Position numbers and translations under genes: made by a program
Assembly: GCA_964434165.1 (NCBI GenBank)
Contig: CAYSUS010000051.1
Span: 1 to 53,531, forward strand
DNA from: CAYSUS01 sp964434165
GTDB taxonomy: Bacteria > Planctomycetota > Planctomycetia > Pirellulales > Thermoguttaceae
Direction: 5' to 3'
Length of the DNA: 53,531 nt
Notes under the pieces: model-generated
Seen by the model: only the letters and a program-made list of their open reading frames with translations
The model's database searches: none
What the model was told of the DNA's origin: nothing
Shown here: one piece after another, positions 18,189-27,307 of the stretch
Layout of the letters: every line of letters begins with the position of its first letter
How positions within the stretch are numbered: the first letter of the stretch is position 1

Positions 18189-21100
18189 ATGCTCGCTCCG
18201 CCCTCATCGCCGCCCAGACAGCTCAACCGCATCGCTGCGTCTGCTTTCGTGCTGACCCTCGCCCTGGCCGCAGCCCTGCCCTGCTATCAACGGACGGCCG
18301 CCGCGACAGGTGCGGAGGCAGCGGGGCTTCTCAAGACCGCCGGTGTTCGAGGGGGCCTGCTCGTCCACCTCGGCTGCGGCTCCGGCAAGCTCACCGTCAA
18401 GCTGGCGGGGCTCGACAGCATTCATGTCCACGGCTTGGACACTGACCCCGCGGCCGTGGCCCAAGCCCGGAAACGGCTGCTCGAGTCGGGCCTCCATGCG
18501 AAGGCCTCGGTCGACACGTTCGACGGCAAGCGCCTGCCTTACATCGACAACCTCGTCCGCCTGCTGGTGGCCGAGGACCTGGCAGATGTCCCGCGCAAGG
18601 AGGTGATGCGCGTGCTCGCGCCCCGCGGCGTGGCCCTGATCGGCCGCGGGGAGGATCGCGAGAAGCTCGTCAAGCCGTGGCCCCAGGATATCGACGAGTG
18701 GACCCATTACCTGCACGACGCGACCAACAACGCGGTCGCCCAGGATGACGTGGTTGGCCCGCCCAGGCACATGCAGTGGATCGGCTCGCCCGACTACCTC
18801 CGCCACCACGACCACATGTCGGGCCTCAGCGCCATGGTCTCGGCACGGGGCCGGCTGTTCTACATCATGGACCTGGGTCCGCGATGGTCGGTGCAGATGC
18901 TGCCCCGGTGGACGCTCGTCGCCCGCGACGCCTTCAGCGGCGTCGTCCTCTGGCAGCGGCCGATCGAGAAGTGGCACGCCCACCTGTGGCCGCTGAAGAA
19001 AGGCCCGGCCGACCTGATGCGCCGCCTGGTGGCGGTGGGCGACGAGGTGTACGTGACGCTGGGGGTGGGCGAGCCGGTCTCCGTCCTCGACGCCGCGACC
19101 GGGCGCACAATGCGGACCCTCAAGGGCACCGAGGGCGCCGAGGAGATGATCCTCTCCGATGGAGTGCTCTACGTGCTGGTCAATCCGGAGCTGGACGCCT
19201 ACAAGACCCTCTCGCGGGAATCGGTCAGTGCGACCCGCCGGGCCGGGGCCACGTGGAACTGGGACGAGCGCCCGCGCGAGGTGGTCGCCATCGAAACGGC
19301 CTCGCCCAAGCTGCTCTGGAGCGCCGAAGCGCGCGTGGCGCCCGTCACACTGGCCGCGGCCGCAGGGCGTTTGTACTACCACGACGGCGACCGGATCGTG
19401 TGCCGCGACGGGCGCACGGGCAAGGAGGTCTGGACCTCCAAGCCCTTGCCACGCTGGGACCCGCTCCACGTGCTCTACGGCCCGGCCCTCGTGGTGCACG
19501 AAGACGTCGTTCTCTTCGCCGGCGGCGAGAAGATGGACCCCTACCGCGGCGGGCGCGACACGATGACCGCCGTGTCGGCAGAGACGGGCGAGACCCTGTG
19601 GACCGCGCCCCACCCGCCGTCGGGCTACGCCTCGGCCGAGGACCTGCTGGTCATCGACGGCCTCGTCTGGTGCGGCGAGACCACCAACTGCCGCGATTCG
19701 GGCGTGTTCACCGGGCGCGATCTGCACACGGGCGAGGTCGTGCGCGAGTTCCCGCCCGACGACTGGCAGCCCCACATGTCGCACCATCGCTGCTACCGCG
19801 CCAAGGCCACCTCGAACTACATCCTCGCCTCGCGCACGGGCATCGAGTTCGTGGACTTCCGCGCCAGGCACTGGATCGCCCACCACTGGGTCCGCGGCTC
19901 GTGCAATTACGGCATCCTTCCCTGCAACGGCCTGGTCTATGCCCCGCCGCACTCCTGCGCCTGCTATCTGCTGGCCAAGCTCAACGGGCTGAACGCCCTG
20001 GCCCCGGCCCGCAAGACGCAGCGCAAGGTAGCAGGCTCCGCCGCCACGCGCCAGGAACCACGGCTGCTGCGCGGCCCAGCCTATGAAGAGGCCCAAGAGA
20101 CGGACGCCTCTTCGGCCTCGCAAGAGCAAGACCCGGGCGAATGGCCGACCTATCGCGGCGATCCCGCGCGCAGCGGCTCGACGGACGCCCCCGTGCCGCT
20201 GGACCTCAAGCAGACCTGGACGGCGAAGATCGGCGGCAAGCTCAGCAGCCTCGTGGTCGCCGGCGGGCGCGTGCTGGTGGCCTCCGTGGAGCGGCACACG
20301 GTGCACGCCCTCGACGTCGAGACCGGCGAGGAGCTCTGGCGCTTTGCCGCCGCCGGACGGGTCGATTCCCCGCCCACCGTCTGGCACGATCTGGTCCTGT
20401 TCGGATCGGCCGACGGCCGGGTGTACTGCCTTCGCGCGGCGGACGGGGCCCTGGTCTGGCGGTTCCGGGCGGCCCCCGACGACCTGCGCCTGTTGGCCCA
20501 GGAGCAGGTCGAGTCGGTCTGGCCCGTGCACGGCAGCGTGCTCGTGCGCGAGGGCGTGGCGTATTGCGTGGCCGGGCGCAGCATGTGGCTCGACGGGGGC
20601 ATGCGCCTAGTGCGTCTCGACTCCCGAAGCGGGCGCAAGCTGTCGGAGACCGTGCTCGACGATAAGTACCCCGGCACGGAGGACAACCTCCAGGAGGGCC
20701 TCCGCTGGCCGAACCTGCCCGTGGCCCTTCCCGACGTCCTCTCCTGCGACGGCCGCTACGTCTATATGCGGTCGCAGCACTTCACGCTCGACGGCAAGCG
20801 GCCCGAGGTGGTCACGCCCCGAGACTACAGCCAGCAGCAGGGCGAGACCGCGCACCTGTTCAGCCCCACGGGCTTCCTCGACGACTCCTGGTGGCACCGC
20901 ACCTACTGGATGTACGGCCGATCCTTCATCAGCGCGGCGGGCGGCTGGTACCTGGCGACGTACCAGGCCCCGTCGGGGCGGATCCTGGTGGTGGACGGCG
21001 ACAAGGCCTACGGCTTCGGCCGCGCTCCGATGCGCGTGATCGGCACGCCCAACACCTACCACCTGTTCGCCTGCGCCAAGCATCCCGAGCTGATCAATCC

Positions 21101-22097
21101 CAACCCGAAAGCCCCGCCGCGCAAGCGCGGCTCGTCGATCTACGGCCGGGTAACTCCCACGCGGCTGAAGTACGCCTGGTCGGAGGGCGTGCCGCTGCTG
21201 GGCCGCGCGCTGGTGGCGACCGAGAACGCCCTGCTGGTGGCCGGTCCGCCCGCCACGGCCGACGAACAGGAGGTCTATGCGCGGTTCGGCGACCCCGAGA
21301 TCCAGGCCCGCATGGCCGACCACGTAGCCGCGTTCGAGGGGCGCAAGGGCGGGCTGCTTCTGGCCGTCTCCAAGGAGGATGGAAGCCGGCTGGGGGCCTG
21401 GAAGCTCGACGGCGCGCCGGTTTTTGACGGGCTGATCGCGGCCGGCGGGCGGCTCTTCGTCGCCACGCTCGACGGCCGAGTCCTCTGTCTCGGCTCCGGG
21501 AGCGGCAAGCCGCTACCCGCCGCGCCCGAGGTCAAACCCGGACCGGTACCCAGCAGCACCGGCGGCATCTTCTTCACCAGGTCGCACCCCGACTTCCAGA
21601 AGCTCGCCAACGTGGAGGTCGGCAAGTCGAACCTCGGCTACCGCATCCAGTCGCCTCCGCGAATCACGGGCCTGGCCGTCAAGAAGCTCGATACGCCGCT
21701 GACCGGCCGAGCCGTACTGAAGGTCAAGATCCGCCCCCGCCCCGGGGCCCCCAAGGGCACGCCCGGCAACGGGTTTCTCGCCTTCGGCGCCGGGCCCGAG
21801 GACAAGGAGCTGGTGAAGTGCGGTTTCCGCATCAGCGGACAGCACCTCTACGTGGTCCAGGGCACCTTGACGGGCGGCAGCAGCACGGCCGCGCCCGTCA
21901 CCGTCCACGCCAACGAGGTCGTGGAGTTGACGGCTGCGGTCGACCTCGACGATCAGAAGGTCTCGGTATCCATGAGCGACAAGACGCTGGAGACTTCGCT
22001 GAAAAGGCGACTCGACGCGATCGGCTGGATCGGCTACTGCGTGGGCGGCGTCGATGCGGACTTCAGCCCGATCGAGATATCCGGTCCCAAACCGTAG
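18189..22097 (+). CDS. exported methyltransferase-like/PQQ-type beta-propeller fusion protein
   Basis: A 1302-residue protein with an N-terminal hydrophobic segment (about 15-33) that looks like a signal peptide. Residues about 45-155 form a class I SAM-methyltransferase-like domain (VHLGCGSGKLTV at 59-70; GLDTDP at 82-87; a late VMRVLAPRGVALI strand at 139-151). From about 165 to 1120 there are repeated strands and W/G motifs of PQQ-binding-like propellers (VLDAATGRTMRTLKG, CRDGRTGKEVWTSK, VSAETGETLWTA, ALDVETGEELWRFAA, CLRAADGALVWRFRA), enough for two propellers. The last 150 residues look like a beta-sandwich of the LamG/glucanase type (LKVKIRPRPG...GFLAFGAG). A SAM domain on a presumably exported protein is odd, because SAM is cytosolic; the domain may be a relic or a binding module. 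Substrate unknown. Confidence 0.8.
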   Translation: MLAPPSSPPRQLNRIAASAFVLTLALAAALPCYQRTAAATGAEAAGLLKTAGVRGGLLVHLGCGSGKLTVKLAGLDSIHVHGLDTDPAAVAQARKRLLESGLHAKASVDTFDGKRLPYIDNLVRLLVAEDLADVPRKEVMRVLAPRGVALIGRGEDREKLVKPWPQDIDEWTHYLHDATNNAVAQDDVVGPPRHMQWIGSPDYLRHHDHMSGLSAMVSARGRLFYIMDLGPRWSVQMLPRWTLVARDAFSGVVLWQRPIEKWHAHLWPLKKGPADLMRRLVAVGDEVYVTLGVGEPVSVLDAATGRTMRTLKGTEGAEEMILSDGVLYVLVNPELDAYKTLSRESVSATRRAGATWNWDERPREVVAIETASPKLLWSAEARVAPVTLAAAAGRLYYHDGDRIVCRDGRTGKEVWTSKPLPRWDPLHVLYGPALVVHEDVVLFAGGEKMDPYRGGRDTMTAVSAETGETLWTAPHPPSGYASAEDLLVIDGLVWCGETTNCRDSGVFTGRDLHTGEVVREFPPDDWQPHMSHHRCYRAKATSNYILASRTGIEFVDFRARHWIAHHWVRGSCNYGILPCNGLVYAPPHSCACYLLAKLNGLNALAPARKTQRKVAGSAATRQEPRLLRGPAYEEAQETDASSASQEQDPGEWPTYRGDPARSGSTDAPVPLDLKQTWTAKIGGKLSSLVVAGGRVLVASVERHTVHALDVETGEELWRFAAAGRVDSPPTVWHDLVLFGSADGRVYCLRAADGALVWRFRAAPDDLRLLAQEQVESVWPVHGSVLVREGVAYCVAGRSMWLDGGMRLVRLDSRSGRKLSETVLDDKYPGTEDNLQEGLRWPNLPVALPDVLSCDGRYVYMRSQHFTLDGKRPEVVTPRDYSQQQGETAHLFSPTGFLDDSWWHRTYWMYGRSFISAAGGWYLATYQAPSGRILVVDGDKAYGFGRAPMRVIGTPNTYHLFACAKHPELINPNPKAPPRKRGSSIYGRVTPTRLKYAWSEGVPLLGRALVATENALLVAGPPATADEQEVYARFGDPEIQARMADHVAAFEGRKGGLLLAVSKEDGSRLGAWKLDGAPVFDGLIAAGGRLFVATLDGRVLCLGSGSGKPLPAAPEVKPGPVPSSTGGIFFTRSHPDFQKLANVEVGKSNLGYRIQSPPRITGLAVKKLDTPLTGRAVLKVKIRPRPGAPKGTPGNGFLAFGAGPEDKELVKCGFRISGQHLYVVQGTLTGGSSTAAPVTVHANEVVELTAAVDLDDQKVSVSMSDKTLETSLKRRLDAIGWIGYCVGGVDADFSPIEISGPKP

Positions 22098-22475
22098 CGC
22101 GACGCGGTTCGGCTCCGTTCGACCGCAACTCGCACACGACGGTTTCTCATTTGCCGAAGTGTACCCCTGCAAGAAACGATCGAAATCCGCAGCGGCGGAC
22201 GCTGCGCGGTCCCCGGCGGTTCGCGGCCCCATAGTCCAGTAAAACGGGGCTCTTTGCGATGGGGTCCGCAACCGGCGTGTCCGTCCCCCGACTTCGCGGC
22301 CACGGGGCCGGGTCGCGGCCGGGAATCCTACGAAGGCCGCTCTACAATGGGGAGTCGCCGCGCGGCGGATGCTCGCGACGGCCGTGTTTCGGCCCATGAT
22401 TCGAACACCGCGAAGCCCCGGAGCGGCCCGAACCCGGCAAACGCTTCTGAACTCTCGCCCTCACCGAGCTCCCTT
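22098..22475. other. 378-base intergenic region before egtD
   Basis: It separates the propeller-fusion gene from egtD on the same strand. In-frame upstream starts for egtD exist (from 22254), but the added sequence is low-complexity and outside the EgtD family length. I see no RNA or convincing promoter. Confidence 0.45.
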
Positions 22476-23483
22476 ATGTCCGATTCGTCCCCCGCGGCCG
22501 CCCTTCTGGACCTCGAACCCTCCAGCGACGTGTTCCTCGACGAGGTGCTCAGCGGGCTCCGCTCCCGGCCCCGGCATCTCCCCTGCAAGTACCTCTACGA
22601 CGAGCGGGGCTCGCGTCTGTTCGACCAGATCTGCGAGCTCGACGAGTACTACCCCACCCGCACCGAGTTGGGCCTCGTGCGGCGCTACGGCCGCGAGATG
22701 GCCGACCAGATCGACCGCGGGGTGATGCTCGTGGAGTACGGGAGCGGCAGCAGCATCAAGACCCGCATCCTGCTCGACCACCTCAGCGACCCGGTGGCCT
22801 ACGTGCCGGTCGATATATCGCGCGAGCACCTGTGCGGCGTGGCGGACCGGCTTTCGCAGGCGTATCCGCACATCGAGATCCTGCCCGTCTGCGCCGACTT
22901 CACGCAGCCGTTCGATCTGCCTGAGTCGAAGCGCGAGCCCACGCACAGGGCAGTTTACTTCCCGGGCTCGACGATCGGCAACTTCGAACCCTGTGCCGCC
23001 CAGGCCCTGCTGCGCGGCATGGCCTCCCTCTGCGGCCCGGGGGGCGGCGTGCTGTTGGGAATCGACCTGGAGAAGGACGCCGAAGTGCTCGAGGCCGCCT
23101 ACAACGACTCCGACGGCGTGACCGCGCGGTTCAATCTCAATCTCCTCCGCCGCATCAACCGCGAGCTGGACGCGGACATCGACCCCGACGCGTTCGAGCA
23201 CCGCGCCGTGTACAACCGCCAGGCCGCGCGCGTCGAGATGCACCTGGTCAGCCGCCGCGACCAGGACGTCCGCGTCGCCGATCAGTCTTTCCGCTTCCGT
23301 GAGGGCGAATCGATCTGCACCGAGCACTCGCACAAGTTCACCATTCCCGGCTTCGCCCGGATCGCGGCCGAGGCCGGCCTCGAGCTGCACCGCCACTGGA
23401 CCGACGAGGACCGGCTGTTCGCCGTGCTGCACTGCGTGGTCCGCGAGGGGGTCGAGGATCGCGACGACCCGCCCGAAGACTGA
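22476..23483 (+). CDS. egtD: L-histidine N-alpha-methyltransferase (ergothioneine biosynthesis)
   Basis: EgtD trimethylates the alpha-amino group of histidine with three SAM molecules to give hercynine, the first step of ergothioneine synthesis. The product is 335 residues, close to known EgtD (about 320). Family signatures are KYLYDERGSRLFDQIC (38-53), ELDEYYPTRTE (54-64), the SAM loop VEYGSGSSIKT (86-96), VPVDIS (110-115), FPGSTIGNFEP containing the conserved Asn, LLGIDLEKD, and near the C-terminus ESICTEHSHKF. ATG 22476 is chosen because it starts just before the conserved region. A flavoprotein gene and egtB follow on the same strand with gaps of 28 and 37 bases, a clear operon. Confidence 0.93.
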   Translation: MSDSSPAAALLDLEPSSDVFLDEVLSGLRSRPRHLPCKYLYDERGSRLFDQICELDEYYPTRTELGLVRRYGREMADQIDRGVMLVEYGSGSSIKTRILLDHLSDPVAYVPVDISREHLCGVADRLSQAYPHIEILPVCADFTQPFDLPESKREPTHRAVYFPGSTIGNFEPCAAQALLRGMASLCGPGGGVLLGIDLEKDAEVLEAAYNDSDGVTARFNLNLLRRINRELDADIDPDAFEHRAVYNRQAARVEMHLVSRRDQDVRVADQSFRFREGESICTEHSHKFTIPGFARIAAEAGLELHRHWTDEDRLFAVLHCVVREGVEDRDDPPED

Positions 23484-23511
23484 TTCGTTCAACCTGAAGG
23501 GGCAGAGAGAA

Positions 23512-24258
23512 GTGGATCTCAACGAGAAGCAGAAGCAAATGTGCTCCCAGAGCACGTGGGACTTCTCCGACCTGAGGGCGCTATTCCTCAACTGCACGCT
23601 GAAGAAGACGCCCGAGCTGTCGCACACCGAGGGGCTGATCCGCATCTCCCGGTCGATCCTGGAGGCGAACGGCGTGCGCGTCGAAGCCCTCCGCCCCGTG
23701 GATCTCGACATCGCCTGCGGCGTCTACCCCGACATGACCGGGCACGGCTGGGATCGCGACGACTGGCCGGCCATCTACCGGCGGGTCCAGGACGCTCACA
23801 TCCTCGTGATCACCTCGCCCATCTGGCTGGGCGAAAAGTCCTCGGTCTGCACGAAGGTCATCGAGCGTCTCTACGGTTGCTCGCACCTTCTCAACGACCG
23901 GGGCCAGTACGCCTATTACGGCAAGGTCGGCGGGTGCCTGATCACGGGCAACGAGGACGGCGCCAAGCACTGCGCGATGAACATCCTCTACTCGCTCCAG
24001 CACCTGGGATACGTCGTGCCGCCACAGGCCGACGCCGCCTGGCTCGGCGAGGCCGGACCCGGCCCCTCGTATCTCGATCCCGGATCGGGCGGACCGGAGA
24101 ACGACTTCACCAACCGCAACACCACGTTCATGACGTGGAACCTCCTCCACCTGGCGAGGATGATCCGGGATGCCGGCGGGATCCCGGCCCACGGCAACCA
24201 GCGGTCCGCGTGGGACGCCGGGTGCCGGTTCGACTTCGCCAACCCCGATTATCGCTGA
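23512..24258 (+). CDS. flavodoxin-fold/NADPH-dependent FMN reductase-like protein in the egt operon
   Basis: A 248-residue protein of the flavodoxin/NADPH-dependent FMN reductase fold: the first strand and phosphate loop LRALFLNCTLKKTPELSHTE (26-45), a helix ISRSILEANGVRVEAL, the second loop HILVITSPIWLGEKSS, KVIERLYG, then GGCLITGNEDGAKHC. Such proteins bind FMN and move electrons from NAD(P)H to quinones, iron or other partners. It sits between egtD and egtB with short gaps, so it is probably cotranscribed and functionally tied to ergothioneine. It occupies the place where egtC/egtE would be in actinobacterial clusters, but it is not homologous to a PLP lyase. The start is uncertain: GTG 23512 with AAGGGG upstream, or ATG 23539. 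The fold call is firm; its role is inference. Confidence 0.75.
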   Translation: MDLNEKQKQMCSQSTWDFSDLRALFLNCTLKKTPELSHTEGLIRISRSILEANGVRVEALRPVDLDIACGVYPDMTGHGWDRDDWPAIYRRVQDAHILVITSPIWLGEKSSVCTKVIERLYGCSHLLNDRGQYAYYGKVGGCLITGNEDGAKHCAMNILYSLQHLGYVVPPQADAAWLGEAGPGPSYLDPGSGGPENDFTNRNTTFMTWNLLHLARMIRDAGGIPAHGNQRSAWDAGCRFDFANPDYR

Positions 24259-24295
24259 CCGCCGCCGTGGCCGCTTCGCCCCCCGGGGAGGAGCC

Positions 24296-25588
24296 ATGAA
24301 CACCAGCGCCACATCGTCACCGGCTGCGCTGGAGAGCGAAACGCTCCGCGATCGCTACCTGAGCGTGCGGCGGTTCTCCGAGCGCCTGGCCGAGCCGCTT
24401 TCGGCCGAGGACTGCGCGATCCAGTCCATGCCCGACGTCAGCCCCACGCGCTGGCACCTGGCCCACACAACGTGGTTCTTCGAGACCTTCGCCCTCGCGG
24501 GTAGTCCAGGGTACGCGCCGCTCAGCCCGCACTACGAGTACCTCTTCAACTCCTACTACAACGCCGTGGGCCGGCAGTTCCCGCGGTCGCGGCGCGGGCT
24601 GCTCTCGCGTCCAGGCCTGGAGGAGATCCGGTCGTATCGCCGGCACGTCGATGATGCGATGGTCGACCTGTTGGGGCGCGGGGATTTGACCGAACCGCTG
24701 GCAGGCGCGGTGGAGATCGGGCTCCACCACGAGCAGCAGCACCAGGAGCTGATCCTTACCGACATCAAGAATGTCCTCTCGTGCAATCCGATGCTGCCTG
24801 TTTATCGGGAAGGCTCGTTCCCGCCCGGCGCCGCTGCGGATTGCGACGGCTGGACGACGGTCGAAGAGGGCGTCTTCTGGATCGGCCACGAGGGGTCGGG
24901 CTTCGCCTACGACAATGAGCGCCCCCGGCACCGCGTGCTGCTGGAGTCGTGCCAGGTCCGCAACCGCCCAGCGACGTGCGGGGAGTACCTCCAGTTCATC
25001 GAGGACGGAGGCTATCGGCGTCCCGAGCTGTGGCTCTCGCTCGGCTGGCAGCAGTTGAACGAAGAGGGCTGGACCGCGCCCCTGTACTGGCTGGAACATG
25101 ACGGATGGTGGCGGGTCTTCACCCTGGCTGGCCCGCGTGAGCTGGCCCCGGAGGAGCCCGTCTGCCACGTCAGCTACTTCGAGGCCGACGCCTTTGCCCG
25201 CTGGGCCGGGGCGCGGCTTCCTACGGAGGCGGAGTGGGAGATCGCCGCGCGCGGGGCGCCGCTGGAGGGCCGTTTCGCCGACGCGCTCCTCGCCTCGGGC
25301 GTGGCGGTCCACCCCTCGGCCCGACCGGCACGCCAGGCAACGCCGTCGCGGATGTTCGGGGACGTGTGGGAGTGGACGGCCAGCCCCTACGCGGCCTATC
25401 CCGGCTACGCCCCGCCCGCCGGCGCGCTGGGCGAGTACAACGGCAAGTTCATGTGCAACCAGTACGTGCTGCGGGGCGGCTCGTGCGCCACGCCCTCAGG
25501 GCACGTTCGCCCCACCTACCGCAACTTTTTCCCGCCCCACGCCCGGTGGCAGTTTTCCGGGATCCGGTTGGCGCGGCACGGGGAGTAG
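24296..25588 (+). CDS. egtB: hercynine sulfoxide synthase (ergothioneine biosynthesis)
   Basis: EgtB is a non-haem iron enzyme that joins hercynine to a thiol (gamma-glutamylcysteine or cysteine) using O2. The 430-residue product has the two expected parts: an N-terminal DinB-like four-helix domain with the iron ligands in WHLAHTTWFFETF (53-65) and LHHEQQHQEL (143-152; H145 and H149), and a C-terminal formylglycine-generating-enzyme fold (WIGHEGSGFAYDNERPRHRV, RLPTEAEWEIAARG, RMFGDVWEWTASPY, LRGGSCATP, RPTYRNFFPPHARWQFSGIR). No egtA or egtC is nearby, which may point to a cysteine-using variant, but that is not readable from motifs alone. It lacks the extra C-terminal methyltransferase domain of OvoA. 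GGGGAGGAG lies 2-3 bases from ATG 24296. Confidence 0.93.
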   Translation: MNTSATSSPAALESETLRDRYLSVRRFSERLAEPLSAEDCAIQSMPDVSPTRWHLAHTTWFFETFALAGSPGYAPLSPHYEYLFNSYYNAVGRQFPRSRRGLLSRPGLEEIRSYRRHVDDAMVDLLGRGDLTEPLAGAVEIGLHHEQQHQELILTDIKNVLSCNPMLPVYREGSFPPGAAADCDGWTTVEEGVFWIGHEGSGFAYDNERPRHRVLLESCQVRNRPATCGEYLQFIEDGGYRRPELWLSLGWQQLNEEGWTAPLYWLEHDGWWRVFTLAGPRELAPEEPVCHVSYFEADAFARWAGARLPTEAEWEIAARGAPLEGRFADALLASGVAVHPSARPARQATPSRMFGDVWEWTASPYAAYPGYAPPAGALGEYNGKFMCNQYVLRGGSCATPSGHVRPTYRNFFPPHARWQFSGIRLARHGE

Positions 25589-25623
25589 GAGCGTGGTGAA
25601 TAGGTGGGCGGTGCGTTCGTGCT

Positions 25624-25817
25624 CCCCTCTCCCGCTTGCGGGAGAGGGGCCGGGGGTGAGGGCACCTGCGCTGGATGGTGCGTTCGGCTGGCAACATGCC
25701 GGCCGCCTGACGCCACCCTCACCCGGCCGCTCCGCGGCCACCCTCTCCCGCTCGCGGGAGAGGGTATGGCGCCGATCTCCCCTCTCCCGCTTGCGGGAGA
25801 GGGGCCGGGGGTGAGGG
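25624..25817. repeat. cluster of three REP-like palindromic repeats
   Basis: Two nearly identical direct copies lie at 25624-25662 and 25779-25817, each made of the perfect hairpin CCCCTCTCCCGC-TT-GCGGGAGAGGGG followed by CCGGGGGTGAGGG. Between them, at 25714-25764, is a third copy in inverted order: ACCCTCACCCGGCCGC, then a hairpin CCCTCTCCCGCTCGCGGGAGAGGG. The arrangement (inverted pair plus direct copy) matches REP/REPIN-type intergenic elements, which usually occur in many copies per genome and are spread by a RAYT transposase elsewhere. They sit between the convergent egtB and PEP-CTERM genes and could also end both transcripts. Confidence 0.85.
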
Positions 25818-25827
25818 CTTGTTCACC

Positions 25828-27195
25828 CTATGCCGCGCGAAGCCGCCAGCCGTACAAGAGCAACCCGGCCAGGCCGAGCGCGGCCAGGACAATCGACGAG
25901 GGCTCCGGCACCTGCGCCAGGCGGAGAATGGGGGCCGGGTAGGCGCCGTTCTCCTTGGAGGCAAAAGCCAGGTTGTGGCTCCCGTTGTCGCCGACGCGGC
26001 GGAGTGCGAAGGTCACCAGCCCGTCCGTGTCTTCCAGCAGGAAATCAAGCATCGCCCCGGCCAACAGCGGGTCGTCGGAGCCCAGCGTGATCGTGGTCCC
26101 CACCACGTCCTGTGGGGTGACGTCGAACTGCCCCAGCAACGTGACGTCGTTCAGGTCGAGCCCGTTTCCCGACAAGACGTTGGCCGGCGCGTTGTTCCAG
26201 GTCAGAACGCCTTCGGTCCAGTCCGCGCCCAACTCATCCCCCTCGGGCGTGAAATCGTCGTTCAGCCCGTAGAGCTCGACCAGGAAGGGACCACCCGGGT
26301 CGGATTTGCCGCCGCCGATGTCATTGGTCGAGACGACCAGCTCCAGCTCCGCGTAATTGAACTCGTGGTTGACCGTCGAGAGATCGAACTGGAGGTAGCC
26401 CTTGCGGGTCGTGGTGCCGCCGCCGGAATCCTTGATGACGATGCCCCCGTCGCTGCCGAAATTCCGATCTGGTTCGCCCTTCCGGACGAAGGAGTCCTGC
26501 GTCGGCGTCAGTTCAACCGTCGAAGCGAATCCCCCGACTCCAGTCGGAGCCGAAAGGCTATCGAGCTGGAAGGCAAAGGCATCGACCGCCGAGCCGTCCT
26601 CGCGCTGGCTGACACGCAAGGTATACGTGCCCGGCGTGGTGATATCCCAGGTCATGGAGCCATTGGACGGGGTGGCCTCGTTGACCTCCGCCTCGCCGCC
26701 CCCGTCCCAACCGAAAGCGCTCGAGTTGCGCTGCAGCTCGTACCAGTCGGCCTGGCCGCTCCCCACGCCATCCTTGATCTCCACCAGATCGACGAAGATC
26801 GAGTCGGAATTGCCGCCCCCGCCGATCAGTTGATTGTTCGCCCAGCGGAGGTAGAGCTGGTAGGTCCCCGGGGTACTGATCAGCATCGGGTACTCGATGG
26901 TCGGCGCGACCAGCGGGCCGCCGCCGGAGTCGTCGTCCGGCAGCGATTGCACGTACTTGCCCCGCGCGCCGGCGAGGTCGCCCGCCCCGGCGTCCTCGTC
27001 CGGGACGACCAGCCACGTGGTCCCGCTGCCGTGGACCGTGCGGGCGGAATAGGTCTCCCCCTCGCCGATCACCTGGCCTCCGACCTCGATGTACGTCAGC
27101 GGCCCGGCCTGGGCGGCCTGGTGCCCCGACCCGTTGGCCAGCACCAGCACCCCGACAGCCCCGAGACCGAGTATGGATCGAGCGCGATTGAACAT
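25828..27195 (-). CDS. PEP-CTERM-anchored DNRLRE-type extracellular protein
   Basis: A 455-residue secreted protein. It has an N-terminal signal peptide (residues about 1-30, ending HQAAQA), a domain with beta-strand pattern around 35-215 (VGGQVIGEGETYSAR..., TPGTYQLYLRWANNQLIGGGG, TPGTYTLRVSQREDGSAVDAF), then a DNRLRE-like beta-sandwich from about 225 to 425 (TPTQDSFVRKGEPDRNFGSD, KGYLQFDLSTV, WTEGVLTWNNAP, FALRRVGDNGSHNLAF). The last 27 residues are a PEP-CTERM tag: VPEPSSIVLAALGLAGLLLY, then GWRLRAA, i.e. PEP motif, membrane helix and basic tail, processed by an exosortase. The exosortase is not in this window. GAAAGGAAACG precedes the ATG. Such proteins are typical of exopolysaccharide-producing or biofilm planctomycetes and others. 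The ligand is unknown. Confidence 0.9.
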   Translation of the reverse strand: MFNRARSILGLGAVGVLVLANGSGHQAAQAGPLTYIEVGGQVIGEGETYSARTVHGSGTTWLVVPDEDAGAGDLAGARGKYVQSLPDDDSGGGPLVAPTIEYPMLISTPGTYQLYLRWANNQLIGGGGNSDSIFVDLVEIKDGVGSGQADWYELQRNSSAFGWDGGGEAEVNEATPSNGSMTWDITTPGTYTLRVSQREDGSAVDAFAFQLDSLSAPTGVGGFASTVELTPTQDSFVRKGEPDRNFGSDGGIVIKDSGGGTTTRKGYLQFDLSTVNHEFNYAELELVVSTNDIGGGKSDPGGPFLVELYGLNDDFTPEGDELGADWTEGVLTWNNAPANVLSGNGLDLNDVTLLGQFDVTPQDVVGTTITLGSDDPLLAGAMLDFLLEDTDGLVTFALRRVGDNGSHNLAFASKENGAYPAPILRLAQVPEPSSIVLAALGLAGLLLYGWRLRAA

Positions 27196-27307
27196 TTCGT
27201 TTCCTTTCGTAAGTCTCCCCCCATCGAGTCGCCCTTCAGCAGCGGCCGGACGCTAACGGCGGGCTCGAGCCCCCCGCTCCGTCCGCGAACGACTTCCCTA
27301 CTCTCCT

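Noticed and set aside
25624..25817. CRISPR array
   Set aside because: There are only three copies, one inverted, with uneven spacing and perfect internal hairpins; this fits REP elements, and no cas genes are near.
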